This document shows positions 23,801 to 34,084 of a DNA stretch of 64,000 nt, in pieces (positions within the stretch are counted from its first letter, which is position 1; each line of letters opens with the position of its first letter). The notes beneath the pieces are model-generated. The model was not told the DNA's origin and did not search any database. It saw only the letters and a program-made list of their open reading frames with translations. This DNA is from Niebla homalea (Eukaryota > Ascomycota > Lecanoromycetes > Lecanorales > Ramalinaceae). Position numbers and translations under genes: made by a program. The stretch spans positions 558,001 through 622,000 of the forward strand of contig JAHGAU010000029.1 of NCBI GenBank assembly GCA_019925105.1. Reading direction: 5' to 3'.

Positions 23801-26800
23801 ACTATGACCATTGGTTCCGTTGTCTTTCTTGAACTCTGGTACTGCCCCTATGTGTCCGTTGGTACCATTGGTCTTCTGGATTTCGCTATTGGCCTCGGCG
23901 ATCATGCTCTTGGTCTTCTTGACCAAAAAGGTATCCTGCTCTTGTCCACCGAGTTTCGGATTATGGTTGGTGCATTCGGTGTCAGTGTTGCCTTTGGCTT
24001 CACCATTAGCATAAACCGTCCATGTATCAATGCGCTCTCCACCGTTCCCGTTTGCCTCGCAATTGGGCTCTTCACCATTTATGACAACCTCGGCACTTTT
24101 GGTAGGCTTGATATCGCTATCTGTTTGCTCTCCATTCACAGCATCAGCACGAAGCTGATGGCCGTCGAAAGCAGAGCCATCCTGACCGTCAAGCGGCTCA
24201 TGGCCGTCCCATTCGCGGGCCGTAGCTCCATTCTCTTTTTCGAATTGCAACTTGTCATCCAGAGGCTCCCATTGGACGCTGTAGCACAAAGATCGCGGCT
24301 TCTGACCCTCCCCTATGTCGTTGTTCACTGGAGTCATCCTGAAACCGGTGATCTTAACTACTGGCTCCGACTGAGTGGCGTGCCAGGCGTCGATGAAGAA
24401 GTCGACAGGTCCAGGATTAGCAAAGTCTGGACGTCCATGTGCGACAACTTGGACCTGGTCGCCAGGCTGTTTGGGTAAAACGCTATTGATCTCTATCTCC
24501 TTGATGAAGGATGGCATAAAGAGTGACGGCATCTCACCGCGACCTGCGCCGAGAATGGGAAAGGTAAGCTGGAAGAAGAGATCCGTAAATGCTGTGGGTA
24601 GTATAGAGGCTGTCTCATGTGACAAGGGCATGACGGACGCGGTGTCAGGAACGATGACAATACCAGTAGAGTACTCTCCATGGACTTTGAGGCCACTGGC
24701 GGCCTGCAGGGTAAAGGCCGAGCCATAGCCGGCCCCACAGCCCTCAAGCTCAGCGTAGAACTTCTTCAAGCATAGCTCGCCACCAGCGAGATCCTGAATT
24801 TGGTTCCGGCGAGTGATTGCGGCTTGCGGTTGAATACTGCTCACTGGGCTGGCTGGGGCTTGCTTCTTGATGCGAACGAGACCGTGGCAATGCTCCAGCC
24901 AGCCCCTGCTCGACGTCCACGACGAGATGCGGAACTCATCCCAGTCGTTCGAATACGACCTCGTGCCCTCGGCGTATGCCCTCACAGAGACAAGGGTCTC
25001 ATATTGGGTGCCGTCATCCAGTATCAGGGCGTTAGAAACCTGAATCTCTCGAAAGCGGAAACCAGCAATCTGTTGGGATTGGATACCTCGCAGCTGTGCT
25101 CGCTGAGATGATGCCTCGACGATCATGCACAGGTACCCAGCGAGCGGAAATGTTGCTAAGGACTGCATCCGGTGGTCTTTCAGCCATGGCACGTCATTGG
25201 ACCTGAGTACATTTCGCCAGATTGGCTCGTTATCACTGTATGCGTCCTCCAGCACACCGAGTAGATCATGGCGAGAAAACGGTTTAAGGCGGTGCTGCTT
25301 GCTTGCGCGGGACTCGAACCAGTATTTGTGGTCTGACCACGGGTATGGAGTGAGGTCTGCAATCACATTCGGCTTCTGCGGAAGAGTCTCGGTCTGGTTG
25401 ATGGCTTTAAATTCGAGAGCATGGCCCTTGACGAACAACCTGCCAGCGAGCCGGAGGGTTGTGTTGGTGGCGGGCTGGTTGCGTACGAGGGAGGGTAGAT
25501 ACTCGACCTTTGAGGCTACCTGTTGGCTGATACCCTCAATAGTCTGCTTGATGGGACCCTTAAGGGCAGAGTGAGGGCCAATCTCCACGATAACGTCTGG
25601 CTTGGCGTCGTTGTACAGCTCTCGCAGAGCCGCAGAGAATAAGACAGGTTTGGTTAGGTTTTCGATCCAGTACGAAGGATCAAGCGAGGTTGTGAGGTCG
25701 AGCTTAGTCCCCAGAAGCGAGGAGTAGAAGACAACTCCTTCCATAGCTTTTGGCACCACGTGCTTAATGGTGTCCTTGTAGTTGTCCGCAATAAGCTGCA
25801 TGTGAGACGAGTGATACGCTACGTCAACGTGCAGCTTACGGTTGAAAAAACCGCGTTTTTCTACCTCAACCGCAAGCTTATCGATGGCATCCTCGTTTCC
25901 CGAGGCCGTTATAGAGTTGGGTGAGTTCTCGCATGCTATAGTGATTTTCTTTAAGCCATGGGACTGGATGATACACTTGACTTCGGTAGGCCCAGCGCCA
26001 ATAGCAAGCATAGCGCCGCGGAGGCTCGGGTAATTGACCTTCAATTCTGAGGCGACTCGACCACGATGGTAGGCTATTGCCATGGCATCTTCAAGAGTGA
26101 TGGCCCCGGTGGCATAGGCTGCTCCAATTTCGCCGCTGGAGTGGCCAATTACCACGGAGGGTTTGATCCCCCAGGATGATAACAAGTCTGTGAGACCAAG
26201 TTGAATGGCAGTGCAAACTGGCTGGGAAATGTGTGACTTGTTTACCTCAGATTCTTCTTCGCCCTTGGATAATTCCTCCACCAGGGAAAATTCTGCACCT
26301 AGACGCTTGAGATATTCTTCAGCTGCCTGGACAGTTTTTGCGAAAACAGGATGATTGTCTATAAGCTCTGTACCCATTTGAGACCATTGCGCGCCCTGAC
26401 CAGTGTACGCAAAGGCCAGCGTGGGAGTCTCGGCTGCTCGTTGGGGGAGAGCCTCCACACCGTTGAGAGAAGCGGCGAGCTCATCCAATGATGACGCTTT
26501 GCAAGAAATACGCCAGGGGAGGTGTGACCTTCGCTCGCCAAGAGTGTATGCCATATCGCTCAAGAGACGCTTCTGGAAAACTTCGGGGTGCTGCTCGATA
26601 TAAATACCAAGCTGGGAAGCCGTGCGCTTGGCTGCGACATCATCATTGGCAGACAGGACAAATAACTTCGGAGCCTCGATTTTGGCGCCTTGCGCAAGCT
26701 CGGATAAGGCAAGGGGGGGGCGCTCCAAGACGGCATGAGCGTTGGAGCCGCCGAAGCCAAAGTTGTTGACACTGATGAAGCGTTTATTTGGAGGCCAGGG

Positions 26801-28169
26801 CCGAATTCTGGTGGGAACCTTGATGTTCCACTCATCCAGTGGGATCGCGTCATTCGCCTTCTCGAAGTTAACATTTGGCAGGATGAACCCTTTTTCAAGC
26901 ATCAGCGACGCCTTGATGATGGAGATGATGCCGCTTGCGTTTTCCAGGTGGCCAAAATTGGCCTTTACGGACCCCATGTACAGGGGAAATCGCTTCGTGC
27001 GACCAGAGCCGAAGACACGGTGAATGGCGCTGGCCTCGACGGGGTCGCCAGCTCTGGTACCTGTGCCATGAGCTTCGACGAAGCCAGTATCTTCGGGAGA
27101 GATGTTAGCACGGGCGTAGACCTGGCGTATGAGTTGTTCCTGTGCTTCACCGCTAGGGTTTGAGAGGCCTGGAATGTTAGCCTAGGTCGCCACTTGACCA
27201 TGACACATGGGCGTACCGAGAGTCTTGCCGTCCTGGTTAGTGCCGGTGTTGACAATGATGGAGCGAATCCTATCATTGTCCTTCAGTGCCCGTGCCAAGG
27301 GCTTGAGAACGAGACAGCCGACGCCTTCACCTCGGGCGAAGCCAGACTTGGCGCGGTGATCGAAGGCGAATGTCTTCCCTTGATCGTTGAATATTCTTCT
27401 ACAGTGAGCCTCATCCTGCAAAGGTCCCAGGAATGACTCACCCCAGCATAGACATGGAGATCATGTCATCGGGCTGCAGGTGCAGATTGCATGCTGCTAC
27501 GATTGCTGATTCTGTCTCGCCGTAGCGAATACTCTGAACGGCAGAATGCAGCGCAGACAGACTAGATGAGCACGCAGTGTCTACTGTGAAGCAGGGCCCG
27601 CGAAGGTCGAAGTAGTGTGAGATGCGGCCGGCCTGGATAGACTGGTGGTTGCCCGTGGAGTCAAACATAGGGGTTTGATTCAAGTCTCTCAGGTTGCCCA
27701 GACGGTAGTCTGAGGACGTCCCACCAATGAAGACGCCCATGTTCCGCCCAGAAATAGACTCTCTCGGGACGCCGGCGTTCTCGAGTGCTTCATACGTACA
27801 TTCCAGGAGCTGTCTTTGCTGTGGGTCTATTATTTGTCAGTTCGATAAATAGTGATTTTGGAGGCACTGGAGAGAAAGACCCATGGCAATGGCTTCCTGC
27901 TCAGTAATGTGGAAGAAGGGTGCGTCAAACTTTGCAATGTCATGCTTCATGTAGTAACCTCCGTTTTGGTTAAAGCAGCCACCCTTTTGTGGATTCGGGT
28001 GGTAGAATGCGCCGTGGGAAAACCTGTCGGCGGGAGTCGAACACCAGCCATCGCGTGAACGGGAGAGCACGGTCCAGAAGTCATCGAGGTTTGAAACGTC
28101 ACCTGAGAGACGGCAAGCCATGCCCACGATAGCGATGGGGTCGCCCGGTAGCGTGCAGTTGGTAGACAT
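20900..28169 (-). CDS. Highly reducing type I polyketide synthase (KS-AT-DH-ER-KR-ACP)
   Basis: Six exons: 28169-27881, 27826-27442, 27398-27217, 27168-22199, 22135-21815 and 21760-20900. Introns of 54, 43, 48, 63 and 54 nt all keep phase, giving 2335 residues. KS: active Cys182 (VDTACSSSL), His319 (EAHGTGT), His359 (NFGHLE). AT: GHSSGEIGAAY with Ser629. DH: His951 in DHRMQSLATFP and Asp1148 in FTDLFFQ. A low-complexity Asn/Gly/Glu-rich linker (about 1250-1430) occupies the place where a C-methyltransferase often sits; no SAM-binding motif is seen. ER: AASGGVGQAAIQ. KR: GGTGGLG and SSVAGIVGNRGQAAYAAAN. ACP: GLDSLNAIE, phosphopantetheine Ser2285. There is no thioesterase, reductase or acyltransferase release domain at the C-terminus, so release must occur in trans. 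Product unknown. Intron 1 has a GTCTTT donor. All catalytic residues checked are present. Confidence 0.95.
27827..27880 (-). other. PKS intron 1 with GTC donor
   Basis: 54-nt intron, GTCTTT..AATAG with ACTGAC upstream of the acceptor. Its removal joins AIAM to DPQQRQLLE, the invariant KS motif, in frame. Left unspliced, the frame stops after 14 more codons. Confidence 0.85.
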
Positions 28170-28874
28170 CGTGGCAAGATCGGCACGCAGCGTGGCATTG
28201 ATATCGAGAACACAATAGAGCTCTCAATGGCTGGGATCGTCTTGATATAATGGAAGAACTTTGGAAGAAGAGTAAGATGCCGCAGCGAATGGAGTGTGCA
28301 ATCAGGGCAACAACAAGCAAGTTCATAAATAAAGATATCGAATGGCTCCGGAAGTGACTTTAGACGTGGCCATGCACTAACAAAGGTGTTTAACGAGCTT
28401 CACTCACTCATAACGACCATCCCAAACATTTTTGACCCAATGAGGATGGGTTGTGTCAGCTTCGGAGCCCGGCAAGGAATTCACCACGCACTCGACAGCA
28501 CATTACTGTAGTCTTTTGGAAATGTCCGGTACTTGCTTTACCTATCTCGGAAACAACAAGAAATTTTACTCGTCCTCTTGGATGTAGATGTGAATACCAG
28601 GCCGCTTTACCCATTTGACGAGGACATGTGTAAAGGATGAATTGAGGGTGTACTGGCAAACGAAGTGATGGTGTGCTTATAAATGAAGTGGGGTTGTATT
28701 TGCAAACGAGTGGGATGTACCTGTACATCCGTGTATCTCTTCCCTACAATGTTTGAGTATGAAGTCGCTACAATGAGGGCCAATGGAGCGCAGAAAATAG
28801 TGCCAAGGATTTCCTCCTCACTCACCCGCTCAAGCCGCTCAAGCCGCTGAGGCCTCACTTCACTCAGCTCCTAG

Positions 28875-29083
28875 CACTCACCTCTCACCACTCACCTTTT
28901 ACCATTCACCTCTCACCACTCACCTTTTACCATTCACCTCTCACCTCTCACCTCTCACCTCCCACCTCCACCATTCACCGCTCACCATTCACCTCTCACC
29001 TCTCACCACTCACCACTCATCACTCACCTCTCACCTCTCACCACTCACCACTCATCACTCACCACTCATCACTCACCACCCAG
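28875..29083. repeat. Heptanucleotide tandem repeat, consensus CTCACC(A/T)
   Basis: About 29 imperfect 7-bp units, with variants CTCATCA, TTCACCT and TTTACCA. A higher-order alternation of units is visible in the first part. It begins about 700 bp upstream of the PKS start codon. A short array of CCGCTCAAG units precedes it at about 28828-28850. Confidence 0.9.
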
Positions 29084-29258
29084 TCCGGTACATCATTCAC
29101 AATAAAAAGGGTGTTTTGAGTGAGTAACACAGACGAGTTGTAAGGCTAATTACATAGAATCCGTGGAGATTCGGCCTTGTTATCATGACCTTACCATAAC
29201 AGGCCCAACACAGGTCTGTTTGTGACCTGAATTGGACTTAACCCAGGCCTTTGCAAGG

Positions 29259-29290
29259 AAAAAAAAAAGAGAAGAGAAAAGAAAAAAAAA
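29259..29290. repeat. Purine-rich simple-sequence tract
   Basis: An almost pure A/G run made of two poly-A stretches separated by GAGAAGAGAAAAG, ending in CCCC. No function can be assigned. Confidence 0.8.
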
Positions 29291-30035
29291 ACCCCTCCAC
29301 TAGCGCCGGATACCATATGTTTTGGATTTGACGAGACGTCAAAGCGCAGAGAATACTAGGAAGGATAAAGGCTGAAGCAGGAGCCGAAAATTCAAACATG
29401 TGATGGCTCAGCCTGAAGAAGGATTAAGGTTGTTCTATACACGAGGGCCAGTGGATGAGGTATTTCTATGATAGGCCCGATCATCCGCACTCACCACCAT
29501 TATCTGCGTGTATACTTAGCACGCACAGAATCACGCTATCCTATTAGCCAATCACTGTACTATTCAGAATTTGAAGAGTTTCAAATCAGTCTGTCCCGTC
29601 AGCTGTGGAAATGTGTATACGTACGTTATCTAATGGCGTTGAATTCGTAGGACAGAGAAAGATCGGCTCCTTCCACATCCCCATCACACCGTCTTTCGAG
29701 CTTTACCCCCCTTCAGGTAGTACCCCTCAGAACTGGAAAAGACCGACCGACCCGATCTTACTATCAATAGTCGCAAATCTGGTGAGCTCAAGATAGCGTA
29801 AGGAGTAAGTACCCTTGCCGCTCTCTTCTCCCAAGAGGATGTTACGCTGGCCAAATCTGGTGTTGAATTCTGTTTGCTGTCCATCTTCATCTACCTCGAG
29901 TCAGGTGTGAAGGGCAGCAACCAGTAGCTCTAGGAGAGTGGTCCGGCTCTTCCAGGTGAAAAGGCTGCAAAGGACGACGAGGACTGGCGAACGAGCTCAA
30001 GCGATTCACAGTCACGACGCTGAACATCGACTAGT

Positions 30036-30947
30036 ATGAAGATCCTCTGCCTCCATGGCAGCTACGGCAGCGCCTCAGTAAGTCAAAGACCACCAGTTCC
30101 TTCTCCAAACTAACCACGACGTGCCCAGCACTTCCAGGTCCAACTCACTTCGGTCGTGAACGCCCTTCAGAAACTAGGCTCCGTCGAATTCAAATGGATT
30201 AACGGCGGTCATACTGCCATACCACCTCCTGGCTTTGCCACCTACTTTGGACCGCCGCCGCTCTACCACTTCATCGATCGAGAGGACGATAGCAGATCAG
30301 AAGAAAAACTCGCCAGGATCAGGGAGCTTCCGCAAGGGATCACCGTTGAGGATACAATACGATCATTGGCGCGCGGGGAGGATGTATTTCCTATGTCAGC
30401 GGTGAAATCTGCGCTGGATAGGGTTTGTGAAATCTTGGATGAGGATCCAGAAATTGATGTAGGTGATGAATGACGTTCCCATGGTTATGAAACGGACTCA
30501 TCGGACAGGGCGTTCTTGGATATTCAGAGGGAGCTACCATGGCGGCTTCACTTATTCTCGAAGAGCGTCGTCGCAGGGAAGAAGAAGGCCGGCCCCGCCG
30601 CGTGAAGGTCGGTTCTCTCCCTCTACCATACACATCCCTCACTGAGTGGCTCGCAGTATGCCATCTTCTTCGCTGGCTGGCCCCCCCTGCGCCTCCACAA
30701 CGACTCCGTGCAGTGTCTCCTCGCGGATGAGTGCGAAGATACCCTCGACGTACCCACCTGCCACATTGTAGGCTCAAACGACCCGTACATCCACGGCGCC
30801 ATGGCGCTATTTGGCGTGTGCGACGAGGACAGGGCGACACTGTTCGACCATGGCAAGGGGCATACTGTGCCGCGGGATGCGAAGACTATTCACGAGTTGG
30901 CGTTGGCTATCCAGGAGACCTGGAGTAAGAGAGAGCCGTGGATTTGA
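30036..30947 (+). CDS. FSH-family serine hydrolase (LovG/CitA-like)
   Basis: Four exons, 30036-30077, 30129-30458, 30509-30607 and 30657-30947, give 253 residues of a compact alpha/beta hydrolase. The start MKILCLHGSYGSA is the family's first strand and oxyanion region. INGGHTAIPPPGF and FGPPPLY follow. The nucleophile elbow is LGYSEGA (about 129-135), the acid is in GSNDPYIHGA and the base in DHGKGHTVPRDA near the C-terminus. Introns of 51, 50 and 49 nt each divide by phase 0; the third has a GTCGGT donor (a GTGAAG donor 6 nt upstream is the alternative and would drop two residues). Characterised relatives include LovG, which hydrolyses the finished chain from the HR-PKS LovB, and the citrinin-cluster hydrolase CitA. 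Next to a PKS without a release domain, a product-release or editing role is a reasonable inference. Cytosolic; no signal peptide. Confidence 0.9.
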
Positions 30948-31074
30948 ACAAGTTTGTGACGCTTTACAATATCTTCAATCCTAGTAGAATATAGCAGCTT
31001 ATAGTTAGCAGGTCATATTTGAATAGAAATTAATTGATTGTAAGAGTAGTCTGTCAACTGCATGCCGAAGCAGG

Positions 31075-32802
31075 CTAGGAGCATTCTGCGAGGAGGATTC
31101 GGGCTGCGCTTTCCGCACCGCCGCCATTCTTTTGACAGAGATCTGCGAGCTCTCTCGCCTTTAATTGCATGGCATCTGATCTTTCGCCGAGCAAAACATC
31201 CAAGAGCTCTTGTGCAAGCTCTTGAGCAGACCACTGTGGCTTTGTAGTCCTGCTTCCCCAACGGCCAATTCCTAACATCTCAACCCGCTGGGCGTAGTCG
31301 TAGCAGTCTGTCCACTGAGGAAGTATCACTTGGGGAACACCAGCGCTGAAATCTTGTCAGACGAGTGGAGACATCACCTTATCTTACATGGGCAGGAATT
31401 GACTGCAGTCTGGAGTTTTGTGACCAGGGGGGGGCCAGCGGAACTTACACAACACATTCATTGAATGAATTTGCACCTCCGTGATGTATCGAACATGCTA
31501 TGTGTCCAGTCTGGAGGAGAGCAATCGGTTCTGGTAGTATCCAGTCGACAATCCTCACTAGGTCAGCCTGGATTTCCTTTCCAAGGATTCCAAAGAAGCT
31601 GGAGCCGGCCTCTAAGACTCCAAACTCTCCACGTTTCTTCAACTTCCAAAGAACTTGCAATTGAGGAGCGTCGGGCTGCTTTTTGACTATATCTATCACC
31701 GTCTTTACGGCCAAGGCGAGCTCCAAGACCTGATCTTCTGGAACACGACAAATAGATCCCAAGTTGATATACACTGTCGTTCCTCTGGCTAACCACCTCT
31801 CCAATTCCGGTTCCGTGTCTGAGATTGGCGGGGCACTGCGGATCATGGGACCGCAGGGGAAAACATGAGGCGGAAGGACAGCTTCGAAATCGAGGTCCGG
31901 AAGAGTGCTAACGAGGATCTTTAGCCCCGCCGGTCGATTACGAATTAAATCAAGAGGCGTTCTAAGGGTCGCATTCGTATGCGACGCTAGGTACTTCTCT
32001 ATTTCGTGCCGATGGCTATCTCTCCAGTAGGCTCTAGCTGTGTAGAGAACAAAATATATATTGAGCGGTATTAGGTACCACGGTACAGGATAGGGGAAGC
32101 CAGAAAAGAGTCTGTCTGTCGTTAGCAGCGCTTCTTCTATCCTTCGGAATCTCGGCGAGCACTGCTGGACTCCAGCCTGAACTGAACGACTCCCAGCGAA
32201 ACTCACGCAGGGTATTTCCAGAAGACAGCTCCCCATGGTTGGGTTGATACCGCAAACTCCTTGATGGCGTTCGGGCTGAGACATGTGAACTTTACACCCA
32301 AATGATAGCAGGCTGTCAGTGCTGGGGTCATGAGGCTATCCACCACGACCAGATCCGCGGCAACTTTGTTGATAATCTCCACAATCGAGAAAAATATGTC
32401 TACCAATTGTGGACCGCTGTAGGGAGTGAAAATGGGTGGCGTGTCTCGGATAGCGCGAGGCGTATTTGACAATCCTGGTGGTGCTAAGAATGACTCTGGG
32501 ATGAAATTGTCTCTCAGTGGGATTTTCTTTCTGGACCAAGTTTGCCGTAATGCCTCATCCATCGGCAGTCCCTCAATCTGGTGGAAGAGTATTGGTTTTG
32601 CATGTGGCATCTCACGGCGCACATGGCGCCAGACCGAGATTACGGATGCCTCAAAACCAGCGAAGGTAGCAAAATGGAGTTCCACATCTGCATCGGCCTG
32701 TAAAAGCGCATGGGAAGTTGCGAGAAAGATATTTGCTTCACCGCGATCGATGTTGGTGAGTAAAAGAATTTTCTTCGGCTTGGAGGCTTTTGGCGTAGCC
32801 AT
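31075..32802 (-). CDS. Family-1 UDP-glycosyltransferase
   Basis: Three exons, 32802-32207, 32111-31449 and 31345-31075, joined over introns of 95 and 103 nt in correct phase, give 509 residues. The N-terminal acceptor-binding half starts KKILLLTNIDRGEANIF, with a conserved-looking VVVDSLMTPAL. The C-terminal donor-binding half has TTVYINLGSI, then VDWILPEPIALLQTGHIAC, HHGGANSFNE (the core of the nucleotide-sugar signature) and AGVPQVILPQWTDCYDYA. No membrane anchor is present, unlike animal microsomal UGTs. Such enzymes move glucose or a related sugar from UDP to small lipophilic acceptors. It ends 127 bp from the stop of the convergent FSH hydrolase, so it may belong to the same metabolic locus; this link is inferred from position only. 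Confidence 0.9.
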
Positions 32803-34084
32803 ATTACGATCTTGGGTGCACGGAAAAGGGGTGTCGTGGTCAGAAGCTGCGCGGTAGGCAGCCTGTTCTGCGCCGGACTTGTCCTATGTTGTCCCGATCA
32901 CTCAATATACGAATATTCACACGCACACCCTCGGACACTCTCGGGATATATACGTACCGAGGTCAGACCCTCAAGTCTCTAGGTGGGGAGGTCTGATGAG
33001 CATAAGCACGTACACCCTCCAGATGTACGTGTACACCATCAAATCTTTGGTCTGAGTAGAAAAGTCGAGTTTCCGGGTGGTACCCAGTTCCCAAATATGC
33101 AGGCTCGCGTACATTGTTGTGTCCATAAAAAGGTGACAATCCTGTCAACGGTGCTGCTTTCCGTATTCCCGCCGTCTGCGTACCCCAAAGAGTCATATTA
33201 TTGATGCAGACCTGTCTTGTCCCGAGGTAGAAGTGTTCTTGTGAGAGATGCTGGGCTAGATGTCCCAAAAATTGGACGCGTGACAAATGCTGCGTGGTTT
33301 GTGTATGATGATGCTCTTTGGTGCACTTCTAGTGTGCGTCCGGTCCTGGATGAACCTGTATATCTGCATGCAAAATATGTCAATACAAGAGGAAGCAGAA
33401 TGAAGTGCCAGGCATGCGCCAAGTATGATACGAAGATTTGAAGATAGCTAAAAATAGTATCCCTTCTCGGTTAATAATTTCGACGACTTTTGACTTCTGT
33501 GCCTGGCGCTAGAGCTAGCTGATTAATGCCCGTCACACCAAGACCCAATGATTGAGGATCATTGGATTTACCCCTATAATCATTGCCCCAGTCTCGCATC
33601 AGTTTCACTTTCACGACCTCTTTGTTGCGGCTTCACTCCTGGCCTCCTGCATTTTAATCTCTGTGTCACTCCTTCACACACACACTCTCTCTTCTCTCTC
33701 TTTCTTTGTACTCCTTTGCTTGTCAACCTTAACGCTCATCACAGTCTCGAGCCAATTGTTCATCGTCCTACCATTTCGTTTCAACTCGTTACAACTCCTT
33801 TGTTTCGAGCGGCAAAATTCGGTTGATCCGAATCTGTCAAGTCTTGTGTCTATATTACCCTCTCACTCTCTCAGCAGGGTCGATTTATCCTCGAACCTGC
33901 GAGTTCAGACTTCTCAGAGTGGCCTTCTACCCCGCCTCGTCTTCTTCCGCGACGTAACGATTCGACGGCCTGTGCTACAGCGTCAAGAGCAGGATTTGAG
34001 AACAATTGAGTCTGCATTGAGGAAGGTAGAGGCGAAATCAAAAGAGACCAGCGCGTCCAGGAGGAGGGCGCTGTGTTATACAGC
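32803..34084. promoter_or_regulatory. Divergent intergenic region, UGT / FLC-like gene
   Basis: About 1.28 kb. The right part (33650-33760) is pyrimidine-rich with CACACACACTCTCTCTTC runs, typical of a strong fungal promoter or 5' UTR. Minus-strand frames at 32963-33286 and 33198-33422 lack recognisable features. No gene supported. Confidence 0.45.

Larger units (their letters stand above)
28170..30035. promoter_or_regulatory. Divergent region between the PKS and FSH hydrolase genes
   Basis: 1.87 kb between divergent start codons, so both promoters lie here. It contains a heptamer tandem array (28875-29083), a purine tract of A and G runs (29259-29290) and no supported gene. A shared bidirectional control region for the two genes is plausible, but no regulator site was identified. 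Confidence 0.5.

Noticed and set aside
25300..25325. tRNA B-box-like string (GGTTCGAGTCCC on the minus strand)
   Set aside because: It lies in the PKS coding sequence (Trp-Phe-Glu-Ser-Arg); no A box or acceptor stem is present at the right distance.
32963..33422. Overlapping minus-strand frames upstream of the UGT that might be a small secreted protein
   Set aside because: The hydrophobic-start frame has no ATG (it opens with TTG) and neither frame shows family features or splice partners.
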